From Trichostrongylus colubriformis (taxonomy: Eukaryota; Nematoda; Chromadorea; Rhabditida; Trichostrongylidae): a stretch of 64,000 bases of DNA. The stretch covers positions 21,550,068 through 21,614,067 of the forward strand of contig OZ022259.1 of NCBI GenBank assembly GCA_963978905.1, given 5' to 3'. Both the position numbers and the translations under genes were made by a program. Shown here one piece after another: positions 1 through 13,007 of this stretch. How positions within the stretch are numbered: the stretch's first letter is position 1; every line of letters begins with the position of its first letter. The notes beneath the pieces were generated by a model that saw only the letters and a program-made list of their open reading frames with translations, searched no databases and was not told the DNA's origin.

Positions 1-2751
1 TACGACCCATTTCCTTTTCCTAGTATTGCCATTGTACTTGAGGTGTCTTCCCTGACGTCCCCTAAAATGGTCGTCAAATGACAGCATAGTATTGCTACTT
101 AGTGTAGAGCATTCATCGACTCAAAATTCCTTAAAAACGGTAAGTAGGTCACTGAAAACACGAAATACTCCCAGGAGAAATTCCCGGGAGAAAACCATTG
201 CCCTTTTTCGAACTCAAAATACCATCTCACATTAAATTTTCATCCCGTGCTTAACTCCAATACACCCTCTCAAAACCAATTTGCGTAACTCTTCTACATT
301 CATCTTATTAACTCATAACGCTGTATCGCTCTAAAAGAGAAATGCGACCACAGAGTGCTTCGATTCACAAAAACGTTAAGTAGAAGAAACGCAAGAAGAT
401 ATTTAGACAGCATGCATCAAGTGAACGTATTTGGCGAACGATAAACGTGCGTCTGGAGAAGACTAGAATGAGCAAAAACATGACATGGCAAACGCATAGA
501 CTCCACGATGTCTCATCGTTAATTGGCGTCCTACCATCTATCATTCGTCATCTATCCTTCACAGTTATCACACTTATTATCCGATTCGGATCTGACTGTC
601 ATCAAATAACTTGCCCTCTCCCTCTGTTCACCAACAATGCACTCTCTCCATATCCCAATCTATTCATTCATAGGTTGTGTCATGCACTTTAGCGCCGTTT
701 ACTGAGCCAATTACCATCAACGAACATGCATATCCCATGGGAACCTCGCTGAGTACGCAAGAGTGCCGGCAAAAACCGCAGTACACGCTTAGGATAGACT
801 AAAAAATGAACTTATTGCAGAAACATGGAAGAGGCAGGGAAAAGTATTTTACAGAACCTTTTACATTCTTGCGCTCGAAAAATGTTTTCGGAATACCGAC
901 ACAAAATAGAAGACACACAAGTGAAAAAGTACTGAGAAGGCTCACTTCCAACGAGATTTTTTTTTTCGAAGAAGCGGCCGTAAGAAGAAAAAGACGAGGC
1001 AATAAGCAATTGCTCACAATTCATTCAATTTCCATTTAAAACTTTATGGGCCTTAGAATATAGGTGTTTCGAATTGCCGGCACCACCCCACATTTAGCAC
1101 GCTCAGATCAAATAATTAAAGACACTACGTGCCTAGGTATACCCAACAGCAATTGTAGTCGCTTCAAATACAGTCACTGCAAAAAAAGGCAGTCGAACAA
1201 GTTCAGGTATGACTCAGCTTCTTACAATTTCTATTGCGAAATGGAAGCAATGAGTTTCACGTGCATAAAAATGCAATGGCCATGAAAGGCAAATGCTATG
1301 CCGTTAATGGCCCACATTAGGAATCAATCGGCAGTATGCATCATACAGTACATCTTCAGCCTGTATCTTTGGTCGCGATTCTAGGATAGAGGGACCATGG
1401 CAAATCGGGCGATAAAATCGCTTATGTCGTCGCGTGCACTCTCACTTGAGCGTGCTATTTCCCCTCCGCAACGTTGTTCTCCCACTAGTCACGCCTCATG
1501 ACAGAGGAAAAGGAGTACGCCCAAAGGAGAGTGCGCAATAGGACACAGATTTTGTGACCGTGTGATTTACCCGATCGCAGAATCGTACGCAATGTTCACT
1601 GAAACTGCAAAATCTTTGCGAAATATAGCTGGTCGATCATGTATTTGTCAAGCCCTCCCAATCCTCATTCCTGGAATATGTGAGTCATCCGTTTTTCATT
1701 AGAATTGAGTACACAGCATTAACTTCTTTTTTTGTTTACTGACAATTTTCTCTCACCACTAATTTGTCTGTCAACTAATTATGTTCAGAGCGGATGACTA
1801 TACCGGAACGCCCAATAAACAGTTCAAACCCGTCATTAGCCACACATGAAACATGCTATTCCAGTTAAAGGAATCGCGCAAGCAAAAAAGTTTTCCTGTT
1901 TTCCATACCCTTTTACATTTCTATTTTCCATTTATGTTGTATTTACTTGATATAGATCGGAAAAGTGCGAATCCGGCTATTAGGTTCCTCGAAGTGACGG
2001 ACGAGAAAGCGGAGCCTCACTGAAAATGCCTTCTCACTGCAGTCAGAGACGCATAGTGCGAATCTTCGTCTACCACCCAGCGGACGACTGGAAGCGCTTG
2101 CTATGAAGCCCTGCCTCCTCAGCTTCCACTTTAAGGAACTGTACGTTAGCCGGATTCTCACTTTTTCGTGTGTCTTTGCATGCGACCGTTATTGGACAGA
2201 TACACCATGACAAGGCATCCTTTTATAAACGTCAATGATATCGAACCACTTGGCTCGCGCACTCTACTGTGCGCGTAATACCATGGGCGTCAGTAGGACG
2301 AGCGGAACTGATTTTTCTAGAAACTTCACTCACAGATTACAACATGCTTCGCTCATTAGGGGCGGTTCCCAGCTCATTTTGTATGCGCTCAAGATAGCTT
2401 GGACAATAGTTGTTTCTACCGATTTTCCTGATTTCAAGGCTGCGTTATGACCTAGTCACGAGAGAACCGCCCACTCGAGGTGCGCTCCGCCCACTATACC
2501 CAGGCCTCTTTCATAAACTTCAGGAACTCATGACTGACCTCACCTCTCTATTCTCCTCATTAGCCACCTTCGAACCGAGAAAACAAGTTCCGGTCTGAAA
2601 ATGGAGCACTCCAGTGCACGCTCCGCCCACCGGAGGCAGAGCTCGACGTGGATCATATGCGCTTCTTACTTCTTGTCCCATACCCTACGCATTCCAAACC
2701 CGTCCCCATTTCCAGATCTTTTTTTTTTCATATTACACCTACAGGGGGTCC
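1..2751. other. No gene recognised at left edge
   Basis: Short open frames only. If the rabx-5-like gene continues leftward, this would be intron, but no Vps9-type exon was seen on the minus strand. Confidence 0.4.
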
Positions 2752-3657
2752 CAAAATTATGGGCGCCAATGTATTGCAATATTTTGTTGGCGTCAATAGA
2801 GTGGATGGAAAATCAACCCATTTACAACTTTACCCACACCTTATGCAACAAGACACAGCAGTCATATCATAAGTTTCTCTGCCCGGACAAGGGTACAGGC
2901 TCAAAGTCTCTCTATCACTCAACCGCCCTTGACACGCTGCTTTTTCCATACATTCCTTCCCAAATCTTTCTCTGGGCTACCTTATGTGACTCCATACTAG
3001 GATGTCTGACTCGTCAGACCTTGCCTCTAGTTGAGGACCCTGGCAGCAGATCAATGGAATTATGTCTTGAGAAATTTGGCGAACGTTTCGAAAAGTGATG
3101 AATTTGGAAAAATCAAGTCGGCAGCGCTTTTGCATCAATTTGGTTCTATAAACTAAAGCGTTTTGCCGCTAAACTCACCAAGTATTTTTGCGAAAGACTA
3201 GTGAGGACAGTGCTTTATTATGTCCAACAGCCAGTTCCTCATGTTCACATTCCCGCAAGCTTTACGCCGAAATTGATGGAAACCAACAGCGTGTCATCAT
3301 TGGACCCTCAATCATTACTGGGACCCGATTGCTGGAATCCAAACACTCTATCGACATGGTATACCCTACCAGACGTTGCTGGCCACAGTGAGTTGCCCTC
3401 ATCGGTTCAGAACGTGGAAATTTTTTCGCTCGAACAAAAGTACGGCGAGGTGCGTGTCACCGTTGAAGCGAATGACCACCAAGCGTATTTGAAAAACTTC
3501 TGAAATTTCGGAAATACCATGAGCTTCACCCTAACGAGCATGCACCTTGGTAGAAGAAGATCCTGTGCACCCACTGAGCAGCAAATGAAAGAAAAAGGAC
3601 TGATACAATTGTAAAGAAAAACCCGAAAAATTACGAGTTCAGGCGCCCATAATTTTG
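2752..3657 (+). mobile_element. Inverted-repeat element, family P copy 1
   Basis: Perfect 16-bp terminal inverted repeats CAAAATTATGGGCGCC (2752-2767) and GGCGCCCATAATTTTG (3642-3657). 906 bp. Patches of coding-like sequence in changing frames (YIPSQIFLWATLC, CLTRQTLPLVEDP, AEIDGNQQRVIIGPSI) are shared at the peptide level with the reverse copy at 62175-62998, implying descent from a protein-coding ancestor that I cannot name. Followed at 3666-3707 by a (GACG)n tract. Confidence 0.75.
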
Positions 3658-3665
3658 TGTAATTT

Positions 3666-3707
3666 CGTAACAGACAGGCAGACGGACGGACGGACGGACG
3701 TACACAG
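3666..3707 (+). repeat. (GACG)n-type simple repeat
   Basis: CAGGCAGACGGACGGACGGA continuing to CGTACACAGAC. Lies just outside family P copy 1. Confidence 0.8.
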
Positions 3708-5627
3708 ACAAACGAAGCGCTTTATATATGACAGGAATGTCGTCCGAATATAAAGTAAACGGATAAAACTCAAGTGCAACCTGAGGCAACATTTGTGCAC
3801 TTGACTACTTCCTGCAACTGCACTTACCCTTTGTGTCAGTCAGGAAGAAAATCCCTCTCGAAACTTGGAAGAACGGTAACTCATGTTGTTGTCAGAGGCG
3901 CCTTTCGGATCAACCGATAGAAAAAAATTTATAACTTGCCCATTCAGATTCGGGAATCTGTATGTCGGGCAAATTGGAATGCATGGTGCATCCAGAAGCA
4001 AACTATCTCCAACCTAAAACTTTTATTCACTCAGTTCCTCACAGTAAGCAGTAAGAAATCTCGAAACTGTCCCAAGAGGGGGGCTTTTCACAGACAGGAA
4101 TATAATACGCTTTCTATTGAATACCCTCACTTATCAGAATAGTACCGGAACCCATTTGTGCTTCTTTTTGTTTATTCACCAAGATCATGGTCTACGGTCC
4201 ATTTCCATTGATTTCAATTGCCATTCGTCCTGAGCTTTACTCTACATCGGGAGCCGTGAAAAAACACTTTCACTGGACCAACTTTCACATAGCAACGCCA
4301 TTATAGAAAAACCTGATTATTGGGAGCCTCTATGGGATTCAAAAGAATTCTTTGGCCTTTTCTGCCTAGCCAGGTCTTTGTTTGATCATGCCACCCATTC
4401 TTGGAGCATCGAATTGCTTTCCCTCATCTTGTCTGTGCTCTGGTTGGCATCCTCTCATTGAGATGCCATACCTGAATAACATCACGCGTTCGTGGTATCG
4501 TCGGCGTAATTATGCCTTTCATGTGACCGCCGCCACTCAATATGGCGGAATTCGTTTTCCTACGCCGCATCGAATAATTCATAAAGGGCTACGATCGTAC
4601 ATTCCACAGGATTCTTCCTGACAAGCTCAGTAAGTTCATTACAGCGAACCTGGTCAATTCACGAATGTGCATTAGGTACATATTACGACAATGTAGTATG
4701 TACTTAATGCACTATTCATGTATATCAGAAGTGCTTCATGTGAACAACTTGCCCTTGCCAAGTGCGGCTATGTGGAGCAAATCAATAGCTCTTAAGAGCC
4801 AGCACACAGCGGTGGAAATAACAATGGGCCTTACTACACACCTGAAACTGACTGGATATCTGAGTACTCCGAATAAACATACATTGACGTCAAGAAACAT
4901 GAGAACTTCGGAGCGTTTGCGTTTCCTACTATTGTTTCCGGCCATAAATCACAAAGAATGCCCGTCTGGGGTGAATCCATCACTTCCAGCACCTCCTTCG
5001 TTCAAGAAGATATAAACCAGCCACAAAGCCATATGAAGCTAGCCACCCATCATGGGTTTCACAAAGCAGCTGTGCCATTCCCCTCCACAAATTTGCTGCA
5101 CTGTCACGATCACAAGTGATTCACACAAGCTAAATAACGCGAGAGGCAACCCTAGACACGATTGAGCCGCTTCAGAATCTCTGCACTCTCGAAGCCGATA
5201 AGCCGTAATCTTCCAAAAGGCTGTTCCGAATACTCAGATCATACCCGGTTATTCTTCCCCTTCTAAGGCATCCTGTCTTACCATTCGGCAACCGGCAAAA
5301 CCTCCTTGACCTTCCCCTGAGAAAACCAATCATCCACATCCATTCGAACGATTTCTCATAAACTTTTTTTCCAGTACGGAAGTGCATTTCTTCACATTTT
5401 GATTGTACGACTACGACTCGACGTCTTTATGGAGATAAATGCCGCAGCCCATTACTGAAGGCTCTGCACTCAGCATGCTCAAACAAAAAAAACAAACACT
5501 CCTGCTAGTGGTTTCTCGGAAAGTCTCACATAAATCCCTACGCGAGATTTTCGAGTAAAATTGAAAAATTCAGCCATATTCAGCTTCATAGGAAATTTCC
5601 TGTTTCACTTATTGACAGCTTCATCAC
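3708..5627. other. No gene recognised; presumed intron of rabx-5-like gene
   Basis: A 35-base stretch at 5305-5271 on the minus strand (after TTTTCTCAG, before GTAAGA, peptide GKVKEVLPVAE) could be a small exon but has no recognised match. Confidence 0.3.
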
Positions 5628-7362
5628 CTTCGAAGGAAACTTCTCGATGTTATCGAAGAAAGATGGAACAAAATCCTTAATTGACTTTTCATCGACTTGC
5701 GAAGGACCTAGCGGTTTACAAAACGCCGTTTTCCCCCGAGACACGCATTAGTTTCAGCAAAACAGCGCAGTGTGCTCAGAGGGCCTTTTCTCTAAACGTC
5801 CGCCTCCGTTACAGCGAACAAATTCGCGAATGATTACAAGAGGAGTGTATAATAAAGTTGGATCCCCTCCTAATGCGGACGCCCATACTGAATTCATGCC
5901 CTGTTGTATCGAACTAATAAATAAAGCTGAGCAGTAAGTAGTAATATTGCGATATGCCCCTCCGCTCTTCCGATGCTCACTGTGCCACACAATTCCACTG
6001 AACCATTGGGACTCAGTTCAACGGACTTCGATGCAAACAAGCGCAAAAGTCATGAGAGGTACGGGCAGGACGGGGCCTTATAGAGTAACCAAGCCAAACA
6101 AAGTAAAGAATACCGCCGAGCTGTAGTCATAAGAACGATAACAACATATTAAATATGGCGCACACCCGACGAAGAGTGAGTCAAAGAACAGGATGTGCAG
6201 ACCTTCACAGCAGCACTTCTCCATCCGAGAAGCTCTCACAGCTTTCGTGATACCATCACTGCCCTTCGACCTGCGCCAGAAAACCACACGTCTTCCCACT
6301 GCCATTATCGCAACTCATAAATAACAAATTGTTTTTCGAGGACTGATTGGCACGAGCGTTCACGCCATTATCCCAGTTAAGATAATCACCGATTTTTAGT
6401 CGTACAATTACCTTAAAAACACCGCCACATTAAGGCCGCTTTCTCTGAGAAACACAACCTCCAGGACTTCGTAGAAACTCGCAACACACAATTTTGTGTT
6501 GTTGTTCTGTTTTCGTCGATTCAAACTGCGACGTAGCAACAGTGATTGCAGCCAGCTCTAAGGAATTAAGTCTGATGGGAAAACACAACAACGCCTCATG
6601 TGGCATGCGTTATTAGCTTTCGCGAGTGGCTCAGGCCTACAGAGGTGCATTAACTAAACTCCACAAGAAAAGGAGATGCATTAGAGTAATAATAAAGCTG
6701 GAGATTTTTAAAAAAATGCATATCCCATTCACCTCAGGCAAACTCACTTATTTTTTGCATAGTCCTGACTCCGTTTCTCAGCCAACTGGTGTTCTCGCCA
6801 ACATTTCGAGCAACGATTTCCCCATTGTGGTGTCCCATAAAATCCACACCCGTTCACGCATAGCTGAAAACCCGTAGTAATCATTTCGACTGGTTTCAGA
6901 CGAGGTATACAACTTCACACATCTGAGTATTTAAGACGAAAACGACGAAAGTACTTATCGTTGTGTACCACAAGATGCTTAGAGGCTTATGTCAGAGTCA
7001 GAGCTACTTTACGGTTCATTGCGGCAAATAAACATCTAATTCACTTATTTTTCTCAGAAGCAGTAACTATACGAATGAATCAAGAAGCAAAAACATCGCA
7101 TTAATAATTTGACAGCTTGCCGTCCGTGCGAAAATATGTGCAGAGAGGCTTCATTACCGAATAAATGATAAGGAATACTCAACCCCAGCGAACAAGGTTC
7201 AGGCGACACTTAGTACGATTTAACAAGGCCAATGAAAATGACAGAGTCTCTAAATTCACTCACCAGATCCTTCTCATTAATTTGCACCTTCAGCCGGCGG
7301 CTGAACTCGTTTTCTTCCCCGTCTACAAAAACATCGTCACGACCTTCGGAACTCGAAGTCAT
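5628..7362 (-). CDS. rabx-5: Rabex-5/RABGEF1-like Rab5 exchange factor, 5' exons (partial)
   Basis: Exon 1 (7362-7264) begins with ATG directly after ATTTAG and encodes 33 residues starting [10 protein letters not shown]; it ends GATCTG before GTGAGT. Exon 2 (6863-6748) starts after TTTTCAG and encodes an A20-type zinc finger: Cys35-x3-Cys39-x11-Cys51-x2-Cys54, within the motif [17 protein letters not shown], followed by a basic/acidic helix. This finger with its downstream helix is the N-terminal ubiquitin-binding module of Rabex-5, which activates Rab5 on early endosomes through a Vps9 domain. A further likely exon (5707-5628; [20 protein letters not shown]) resembles the helical-bundle region that follows. 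Exon 2 ends in phase 2 while 5707 needs phase 1, so at least one exon between is missing from this model; 6260-6190 is a weak candidate (CGCAG acceptor, suitable phase). The Vps9 domain was not found between 5627 and 1, so the gene probably continues off the left edge. Identity rests on the A20 finger; exon 3 is less certain. Confidence 0.8.
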
Positions 7363-7368
7363 CTAAAT
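7363..7368 (-). promoter_or_regulatory. Probable spliced-leader trans-splice acceptor for rabx-5-like gene
   Basis: On the minus strand the sequence GAATTTAG abuts the start ATG with no 5' untranslated bases left between. In nematodes this arrangement is typical of trans-spliced mRNAs. It could also be a cis acceptor of an upstream non-coding exon, but no such exon is recognised. Confidence 0.5.
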
Positions 7369-7867
7369 TCAATAAAACTAGTCAAAGCTTCAACGTTCCA
7401 TTTACAAACGACGAAAACAAAGACATTCAGTCAAAGACACAGGACACGCCAGATTCCCAGACGTCTTAGGGCATCGAATCTGAGAGAGCGAACGAGAAGG
7501 CGGAGAGAGCTATGAGTGCGCAGAAGAGGTGTGGCGGCAGGCGATGAACGAATGTGCACCCTTTTTGCCACAGCCCACTCAGACTAATAGAAACCAACTT
7601 GATACTCAAAAAGAAAAAGAAGACCTATCGAGAAACCTTGAGCTCATTTATGAACTTTTCATTTGAAATAGAATACACATGCCCCTAGGAATGGATGAAT
7701 ACCTACCAATTTCGATGAAATGAAACTTCAAAAGTGCAAACGACTTCATTTAAAACGCTACAGCAAACAGATGGATCATCTCCACACGCATACACAGCAA
7801 TATATGTGCCAGACAACGAAATTATTGAGTACATGGCTTTATTAATGCGGCGCACGCTCTAGAACCA

Positions 7868-8036
7868 ACCTCTTATGTATTATGTCACGAGTGCAATTCT
7901 ACGGCCATTTTCTCGCACAAGATGAAATAAACCTTGGATAGATGACTGGATTCATGATACGCACGTTTCACGACCTATTCCTTATGTATTAGATGTCACG
8001 AGTGCAATTCTACGACGATTTTCTTGCATTTCGCTC
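7868..8036 (+). repeat. Direct repeat pair of about 50 bp
   Basis: TTATGTATTATGTCACGAGTGCAATTCTACGGCCATTTTCT at 7872 recurs as TTATGTATTAGATGTCACGA... at 7982, about 110 bp downstream. No inverted ends; origin unknown. Confidence 0.75.
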
Positions 8037-8108
8037 GTTATGCGAGCGATTGCGAAATGACCGCTTAGACACGTATCGACCAGCTTCTTTCAGTGACTCA
8101 CATTCCTG

Positions 8109-8840
8109 TTGACTCAAACAGGCAGTAAGATGAGCAACGCCTATCATTTGCTATGTCAAGTGCTTATTACGATTCAATATGTGGGGAAACATACCCACAC
8201 CCAGTCACAAGATCCGACCAGACCTTATATGGTGATTCATGCTGCAACAGCAAGACTCGGAGGCCGTGAGTGCGATGGAACACCATGGGAAACGAAACTA
8301 AAGGTCCAATGTAGGGAAATTGAAAAGAATTGGCCAAAAATCCGAGAAATTCACGTCCCATTCTCGCGATGGTTCTGGCGGACGACTTTTTCTCCGAATC
8401 CAGATCTGGATCGCAGACACGTTGACATATTGACCAGAGCTGAGCGGATCTGTGAGGTGGGTCGACCACACACAGAAGAAGCGTACTCTTTTCGAGGCGG
8501 AGCCCGTATAAAAGGCGTCGATATTGTGATGTCGCTTCGAAGCACCTCTTCGGATCCCGAAGCGCTTCACATATCGTTAGCTTGGACTCCTAGACTCATT
8601 TGTGGTAAAAATGCATATACTTTCCGAACATTCCTGTGGCCGTACCCATTGCATTTAATTAGCAATTTTGTTTTGGCGCGATGTTCCTCTAAAGGAATGT
8701 TGTATAAACTGATAGATGGTCATGTGCTCGTCGTATGTTGCAGCGGAGGCACATGTGGGAAAGGAGAGCTCGTCGACTATAGAGGGGGGGGGGGGGGGTG
8801 TCGGACAAGAGCTTACGGTCAATACATCCGTAAAAAGTAA
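8109..8840 (+). other. Long open frame of 243 codons without recognised homology
   Basis: The frame opens at 8109 and closes at 8840. The peptide has no domain I recognise and ends in a glycine run encoded by a G15 tract (8784-8798). The opposite strand is also open for 90-100 codons across 8298-8570, which points to a GC-rich segment poor in stop codons. It lies upstream of the divergent rabx-5-like gene. A TATA-like TATAAAAGGCG occurs inside at 8506. Treat as unproven. Confidence 0.2.
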
Positions 8841-10416
8841 TTATTGTGGCTAGAGACCAGGAGATATAATCGACCCTTTTGACCGCTTTCACGGTGGTTC
8901 AGTGAATTGCTATAATGAGAGGAATAGCGGAACAGAACAGAGAGAGGTCTTGCAGCCTTCATTGTGCGGCGATAAGAGATCAGAGTGAGACTCCCACCTC
9001 AGTATTCCTTATACAGTTGACCACGCCTCCGCCAGACTCGGAGGATCATAGCCTCGTCGGCGATGATAGTATTATCACCGATAAAGCGCAAGCCCCACAA
9101 AAAAAAGAATCCCTCGCTTATAGAATTACAATAAAAGTGGCGGTGCTTACGATGCCAACGGTATTGTAAGTGCACAGCTCCCACACCGAAATCGACAGCG
9201 CTAAACAAAACGCTTAGCCATATTTCGCCGTTCACAGCGGGGTTTCTCGCCTCCCACTTCCAACAGCGTCACATACACATCTGCTGATAGAAAAACCCAG
9301 ATTACACCTACATATTATGTCGATCGAAAGATCCTAAATTATCTTATGCGCAACAAACATGACTTACTAGAATACCAGACAAAACATATGGAAGCACAGA
9401 ATGGGTATGAACATCTTTCAACCAACTGTCAGTTTGCTCGAGGCTTTTTTCAAGGTCATAGAGAATAAAATTGATGGTTCTTTCGATCGGAACGGCGCTC
9501 GGATAGGGAAGCGAGAAATTATGTTCAACTCAATTCATTGCATTTCATTCAGTTCTTGTGCCTCTATATCATGCCCTTCCAAGGGCACGTGGTTACTATC
9601 ACCGCACTGTTCAACTATCACTACCCCAGACACTGGGGCTACACGAAAGAAAATCCGCTGTGACTTCGTCATTAGGGGTTACATGGGGTGCTGAACAGAA
9701 TAAGACATTTGTATATGACGCTGGCACCATGCAATTGTACCAGTTTGGTGCAACAACTTGTTTTCACCAAAATCGATGGAATTTCGCCTCTAAGGTTCCG
9801 TTTGAAGCGCTGGCGTCGCTCATCGCCTCTGGACTGTGTTTTAGGGGCAGCACAAGGCCGACCCAACTTTTGCCTAACCGTGGAAAAAGAACCTTTTCTT
9901 TTCCACTTAAGCTTAGGCAAAAATATACGCTTGGGTGTACAAAAGTATGATTATAGGACAGTACCAGGTGAAAGACGACAACGTAACGATGACGCTCTCC
10001 AGCAACGTTAGCAGCACTACAGCCCCAAGAATGAGACAGGCGTCATCTTGACCCAAACGCGTCGGCGCCAAGGATTAATTTCATATTCATGACCAGCACT
10101 ATCAATAGCCCCTACACCCTAAACATGAAAGTTTTCAGCGAAAATTGTTCTTTACTAACTCGCGCTGTCCTGTGTAGTGATAAATGAATAGTGCCATCGT
10201 TGCAAGATAAATGCGCACCATTCGAATATTGCCCTAATCTCGTAGATAAGATCTGAACAAAACTATTGCACTGATTTGAGAGCAATAAATCGCGCAAAAC
10301 TGCACGTATATTTTTCAGTCACTATCTTAATTGGAATGACCACAGAACGAAAACAGTTAATTTTGAAGAAATACGGTATGCAGCTTAGTGTGAATATCAA
10401 AAATCAGCTGCATTTC

Positions 10417-10982
10417 TTAAAGAGACATTAGGGTGACGCAGTTATTGAGAAACCCAGATGAAGTCAGTCACATGCTATCTAGGGGTCGAGAAACTATGTA
10501 GGCCGATATCTCCGTCGAAACGCGCGCTCCGAGCAGTAACGGTTACCAGGTGAGGCCTTTGGATGACAAAACCCGCCTTCCGGCGACGTGATTCCTGATT
10601 GGCTACGGTGGGAGTGATCACGAAGATGCGACAAGGTTGATGATTTCGCGTCGCGCTTCCTCCGTTTAAGCTTGAGGCTCACGCTAGAAAATAGATGCTG
10701 TCGTCTTTCCGATTATTCCCTCGTGTTTACGACTTGGCAACATGCCGATGAAAAACCGCTCGGACTAGCCGCTTCAGGCTAGGACCCCTTCTCACCGTTG
10801 GTTCTCAGCGGGGACGGAAAGGTCGTCCGCGCTAAGAATTAACGGTAGGGAGGGGCCCTACTTTTCGGGTCTTTTCTCATTTCCTTTCGTTTTTTCTTCA
10901 ACTTCGTATTACTTTGCACCCTACTTTCACATACCTTACATTTTTCATGATTCGTCCGAATTTCCCCTATCGCTGCCTTTAA
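10417..10982 (+). mobile_element. TTAA-ended element, S family, intergenic copy
   Basis: Starts CTTAAAGAGACATTAGGGTG and ends CCCCTATCGCTGCCTTTAA. Internal blocks GAAATAGATGCTGTCGTCTTTC-like, CCCTCGTGTTTACGACTTGG and GAAAGGTCGTCCGCG match 26707-27274. 566 bp. Ends are more diverged than in the 26.7 kb copy, so it is probably older. Confidence 0.75.
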
Positions 10983-12820
10983 CATAAACCACGAAAAATC
11001 TACCGCGATTTCGCAGCATGGTGTACAGCCAAATGAATAGTGAAAATATAGCAAAGAGGAGGCCCCACAGGAGGCATGGGACTGCAAAAACAGCTAGCCG
11101 TAGCTATCACAACAACAGTAAGCGCGTCGAAAATAGGCTCATTGGTGTGAATGGTACGAGATGAACGACCGACAGTTAGCAATTAAGAAAAAGGTGTCAG
11201 CCATAGCAGACCGGTTTCAGAGAGAACTGCGAAAGAGAATACTTCACGATATTTGCCGATGCATACATAAAGCAACACCAACATCAAGCCTAAGAGTAGT
11301 TTGAGATGTCGGGAGCAAGGTGAAGAGGGCAATTATTGTGGCTAGAAATTGTAGCAGAATAGGAAGCGAAGGGAAGAATAGGAATTGTAGCACACGCAGA
11401 CTTTGTAACTGCATAATGCACGTCCATCTCGATCACACTTTAATGTCAGAAATTTTCACAAATACCAAATATACAAGCTGAAATAATATATATGCCTTGA
11501 GCTTTCTCTAGGGGAACTTTGCTCCTTAAGATGGTCGCGGATCGAACGATCATGGGGCACCAGGGAGTATATATTTTGACGTATTTGTACAGTCATGTTT
11601 ATAAAATTGGCAAATAGGTGCAACTACATGCGATAAAACGGTCTGAAGACTCATCAGTTAATAATATTTCTCGGCTTCAAAGGAGACAGTGCATGAAAAC
11701 GCAGCCATATAGTGGATAAACGAAGGAAACGGGTTTGCACCGCGATAACTAGGAGAGCGCCACAAAGCGTTCATATCTGGAGGATATTGGCATGTGTAAC
11801 ACTGAATAATTCTCATCCTTCCTTCTGCAGAGAACAAAAAGTGAAGGAAGGAAGATAGAAGAATTGCGCATAAGAAGGAAAGTCCAAATACTGCGTCATT
11901 GGCCCCGTCAAACGTGATTATATATCAGTATGCATATATGCAAATCTCATATGTCGCTTCGACTGAATGGCTAATAAAGTAGTAACTTCTGATGAAGTAC
12001 TATGAGTACGAGACAGTGGTACGAGGTTTTTCTCGAATTCCGTCTGCTATCCCAACCCTCCACTTGCAAAGTTCAAATCTCAATAATTAAAGTGAATCAT
12101 ACCCTACCTATTGACACCTTGAAGTCCATAGAATCGATTCCATTAAGTATCATTTATAAATAAAGAAAGCATTTCACTGAAGCAGGCCTATTATTCAGTA
12201 TTTTCGCATCTTAAAACCTTTCAGGGATGCCATAAAAAAGTGTTCTCAAATATATTGTGTAGTATATTACTATAGTGAGTGTGACATAGCAATATGCCTG
12301 CATATCCTTAATGAGCCCACTCATCTGAACCGACCGAAAAACAAGTTGTCAATGCACGATGGCAGTGTGTCAAAGCTAGTATAGCTGATAGCCACCTTGT
12401 TTTCCAATACCAAAAATAGGAAAATAAATACAAGCCACGGAAAACAATCAAAATGAAACCAAAAAATATCATAGCGAAAACAAACATGATTTTAAAGATT
12501 TAATAAGTAAACAGATTCTTCGTAAACAAATAAACAGCAGATAATTAAACAGCTTTTCGCATTCATTTTCCAAATGTGACACGTTCTTATTAGCGGCAAC
12601 TTATAAAAAGAACAAAGCGACAATACAGCTTGAGGTCCAGTAACCCATGCACATGCACTATGTATTCACATAGTAGTAGCATGCAGAGAGGGACGGGCTA
12701 TTCCGTCAGGCGTGCGCACACACATGCATTCGTAAATCAATTCTGCACATGCTCTCGGAAAGTATTCGCCTCTAACGCGAGCATTCGGTAAGAACAAGGA
12801 GTGCCCACAACTTCTGTTGA
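10983..12820. other. AT-rich stretch without recognised features
   Basis: No coding exon, terminal repeat or RNA gene recognised. Open frames are scarce, as expected for non-coding AT-rich sequence. Confidence 0.5.
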
Positions 12821-13007
12821 TTATCCGGAGTGCACTTCCAGGCGAGAACCGACCAGGATTTCTTTCTCTTTGGAGGAGAGGCCCATTAAAATTTGCAGTA
12901 TTTCGTTCGGATCGGAGCTCCAGGCTGTCCAGGAGAAGTTAACAGCGTTACCCAGGAAACGAACCTTTTTTTGATCACCCAGGTACACTTCGTCATGTAA
13001 ATTATCA
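12821..13007 (-). CDS. Candidate terminal exon of an unidentified minus-strand gene
   Basis: On the minus strand the sequence GGAATTTTTTGCAG precedes an open frame of 62 codons ending in TAA at 12823-12821. The peptide starts DNLHDEVYLGDQKKVRFLG and later contains NEILQILMGLSSKEKEIL. Codon choice in the stretch is unusually regular (CTG, GGT, AAC, TTC, TCC repeated), unlike the AT-rich flanks. No family is recognised. No matching upstream exon was found with certainty; an open stretch at 14092-13853 on the same strand is one possibility. It may be a real last exon, a pseudogene fragment or chance. Confidence 0.35.

Noticed and set aside
5160..5400. Minus-strand frame TGKKVYEKSFEW as the next Rabex-5 exon
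   Set aside because: Only a faint resemblance; no donor in a usable phase, and a GT-AG intron inside it would be about 33 nt.
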